NCBI GenBank assembly: GCA_964464755.1
Contig: CAYXGZ010000062.1
Coordinates: 1 to 19,364 of the forward strand
Reading direction: 5' to 3'
Source: CAYXGZ01 sp964464755
GTDB taxonomy: Bacteria; Planctomycetota; MHYJ01; JACPRB01
DNA: 19,364 bases
Below, in pieces: positions 18,832 through 19,364 of this stretch. The notes beneath the pieces were generated by a model. That model did no database searches, was not told the origin of the DNA, and saw only the letters and a program-made list of their open reading frames with translations. Position 1 is the first letter of the stretch, and the number at the start of each line of letters is the position of its first letter. The position numbers and the translations under genes are program-made.

Positions 18832-19364
18832 ATGGGCAAGATCGTGGGCATCGACCTCGGCACGACGAACAGCGTCGTCGCGGTCATGGAAGGCGGCGAG
18901 GTCAAGGTCATCCCGAACAAGCACGGGTCGAACCTGACGCCGTCGGTCGTGGGCTTCACCGAGTCGGGCGAGCGCCTGGTCGGCCAGCTCGCGAAGCGGC
19001 AGGCCATCATCAACCCGTCCAACACCGTCTACTCGATCAAGCGCTTCATGGGCCGCCGCCGCAGCGAGGTGGCCCGCGAGGAGAAGATGTTCCCGTACCA
19101 GGTGACGGGGAACCCGGACGAGCCCGCCCGCGTCCGCATCCGCGAGAAGGTCTACTCGCCCCAGGAGATCTCCGCGATGGTCCTCGCGGACCTCAAGGAG
19201 ACGGCCGAGACCTACCTCGGCGAGAAGGTCACCGAGGCCGTGATCACGTGCCCGGCCTACTTCAACGACTCCCAGCGCCAGGCCACCAAGGAGGCGGGCC
19301 GCATCGCCGGCTTCGAGGTGAAGCGCATCTTCAACGAGCCCACGGCCGCGGCCCTCGCGTACGG
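18832..19364 (+). CDS. dnaK: Chaperone DnaK (Hsp70), N-terminal part (cut by window edge)
   Basis: The first 177 codons of Hsp70, the ATP-dependent protein-folding chaperone of the cytoplasm. MGKIVGIDLGTTNSVVAVME is the canonical N-terminus with phosphate loop 1 (about 6-13). TPSVVGF, NPSNTVYSIKRFMGR and AVITCPAYFNDSQRQATKEA (phosphate-2 region) follow, and the window ends in FNEPTAAALAYG. The start is ATG 18832 with GGAGG 5 nt upstream. The rest of the ATPase domain and the substrate-binding domain lie outside the window. No grpE, dnaJ or hrcA lies upstream. The sigma-54-type promoter is unusual for this gene. Confidence 0.97.
   Translation, partial: MGKIVGIDLGTTNSVVAVMEGGEVKVIPNKHGSNLTPSVVGFTESGERLVGQLAKRQAIINPSNTVYSIKRFMGRRRSEVAREEKMFPYQVTGNPDEPARVRIREKVYSPQEISAMVLADLKETAETYLGEKVTEAVITCPAYFNDSQRQATKEAGRIAGFEVKRIFNEPTAAALAY

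Overview
The window is a very GC-rich stretch of bacterial chromosome with densely packed genes. Almost every sense codon ends in G or C, so long open frames on the wrong strand are common and most are shadows. A LolC/E-type permease with its LolD ATPase, a lipobox-bearing lipoprotein and a sigma-54 activator point to a diderm. A formylglycine-enzyme-like domain on a membrane anchor beside an ECF sigma factor, an FHA-GAF-HD protein and a HEAT-repeat lipoprotein are a gene mix I associate with Planctomycetota and related GC-rich diderms. Myxococcota or Acidobacteriota cannot be excluded from sequence alone. I see no insertion sequence, phage gene, CRISPR array, tRNA or rRNA.

Layout. (1) 1-2543: the start of dnaE (minus) is divergent from a tightly overlapped set: FTCD_C-type cyclodeaminase, HEAT-repeat lipoprotein, compact NAD(P)H-hydrate epimerase. 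(2) 2544-2995: the only long stretch without a firm gene. It holds a consensus-like sigma-70 promoter, a perfect 11-bp inverted repeat, a 62-codon ORF with a strong Shine-Dalgarno and two mutually exclusive GC stems, then a small ArsR-like winged-helix regulator. (3) 3368-5820: an MGDG-synthase/UgtP-type glycosyltransferase translationally coupled to an NtrC-family response regulator with altered GAFTGA and Walker B motifs. (4) 5898-6558: a secreted protein of unknown function and a good intrinsic terminator. (5) 6578-9656: membrane-anchored SUMF1-like protein, ECF sigma factor and zinc-finger anti-sigma factor, with an ECF-type promoter motif between the last two. (6) 9657-10210 (minus): yidD and rnpA, without the usual rpmH or yidC. 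(7) 10275-14181: lysS, a LolC/E-like permease with an extra membrane block, lolD. (8) 14265-17757: FHA-GAF-HD protein, nadB, DUF1841-like protein, joined by GTGA overlaps. (9) 17721-18643 (minus): a YdjM-like membrane metal-binding protein and a membrane-anchored OB-fold-like protein. (10) 18832-end: the start of dnaK, preceded by a near-perfect sigma-54 (-24/-12) promoter.

Two themes run across the window. Most first genes of transcription units have a -10-like hexamer ending only 6-9 nt before the start codon and no Shine-Dalgarno, which suggests leaderless mRNAs. Genes inside units are instead coupled through GTGA stop/start overlaps with GTG starts. A sigma-54 activator with an unusual sigma-contact loop and a sigma-54 promoter on dnaK occur in the same window, which makes a chaperone/envelope-lipid link a testable idea but not a demonstrated one.
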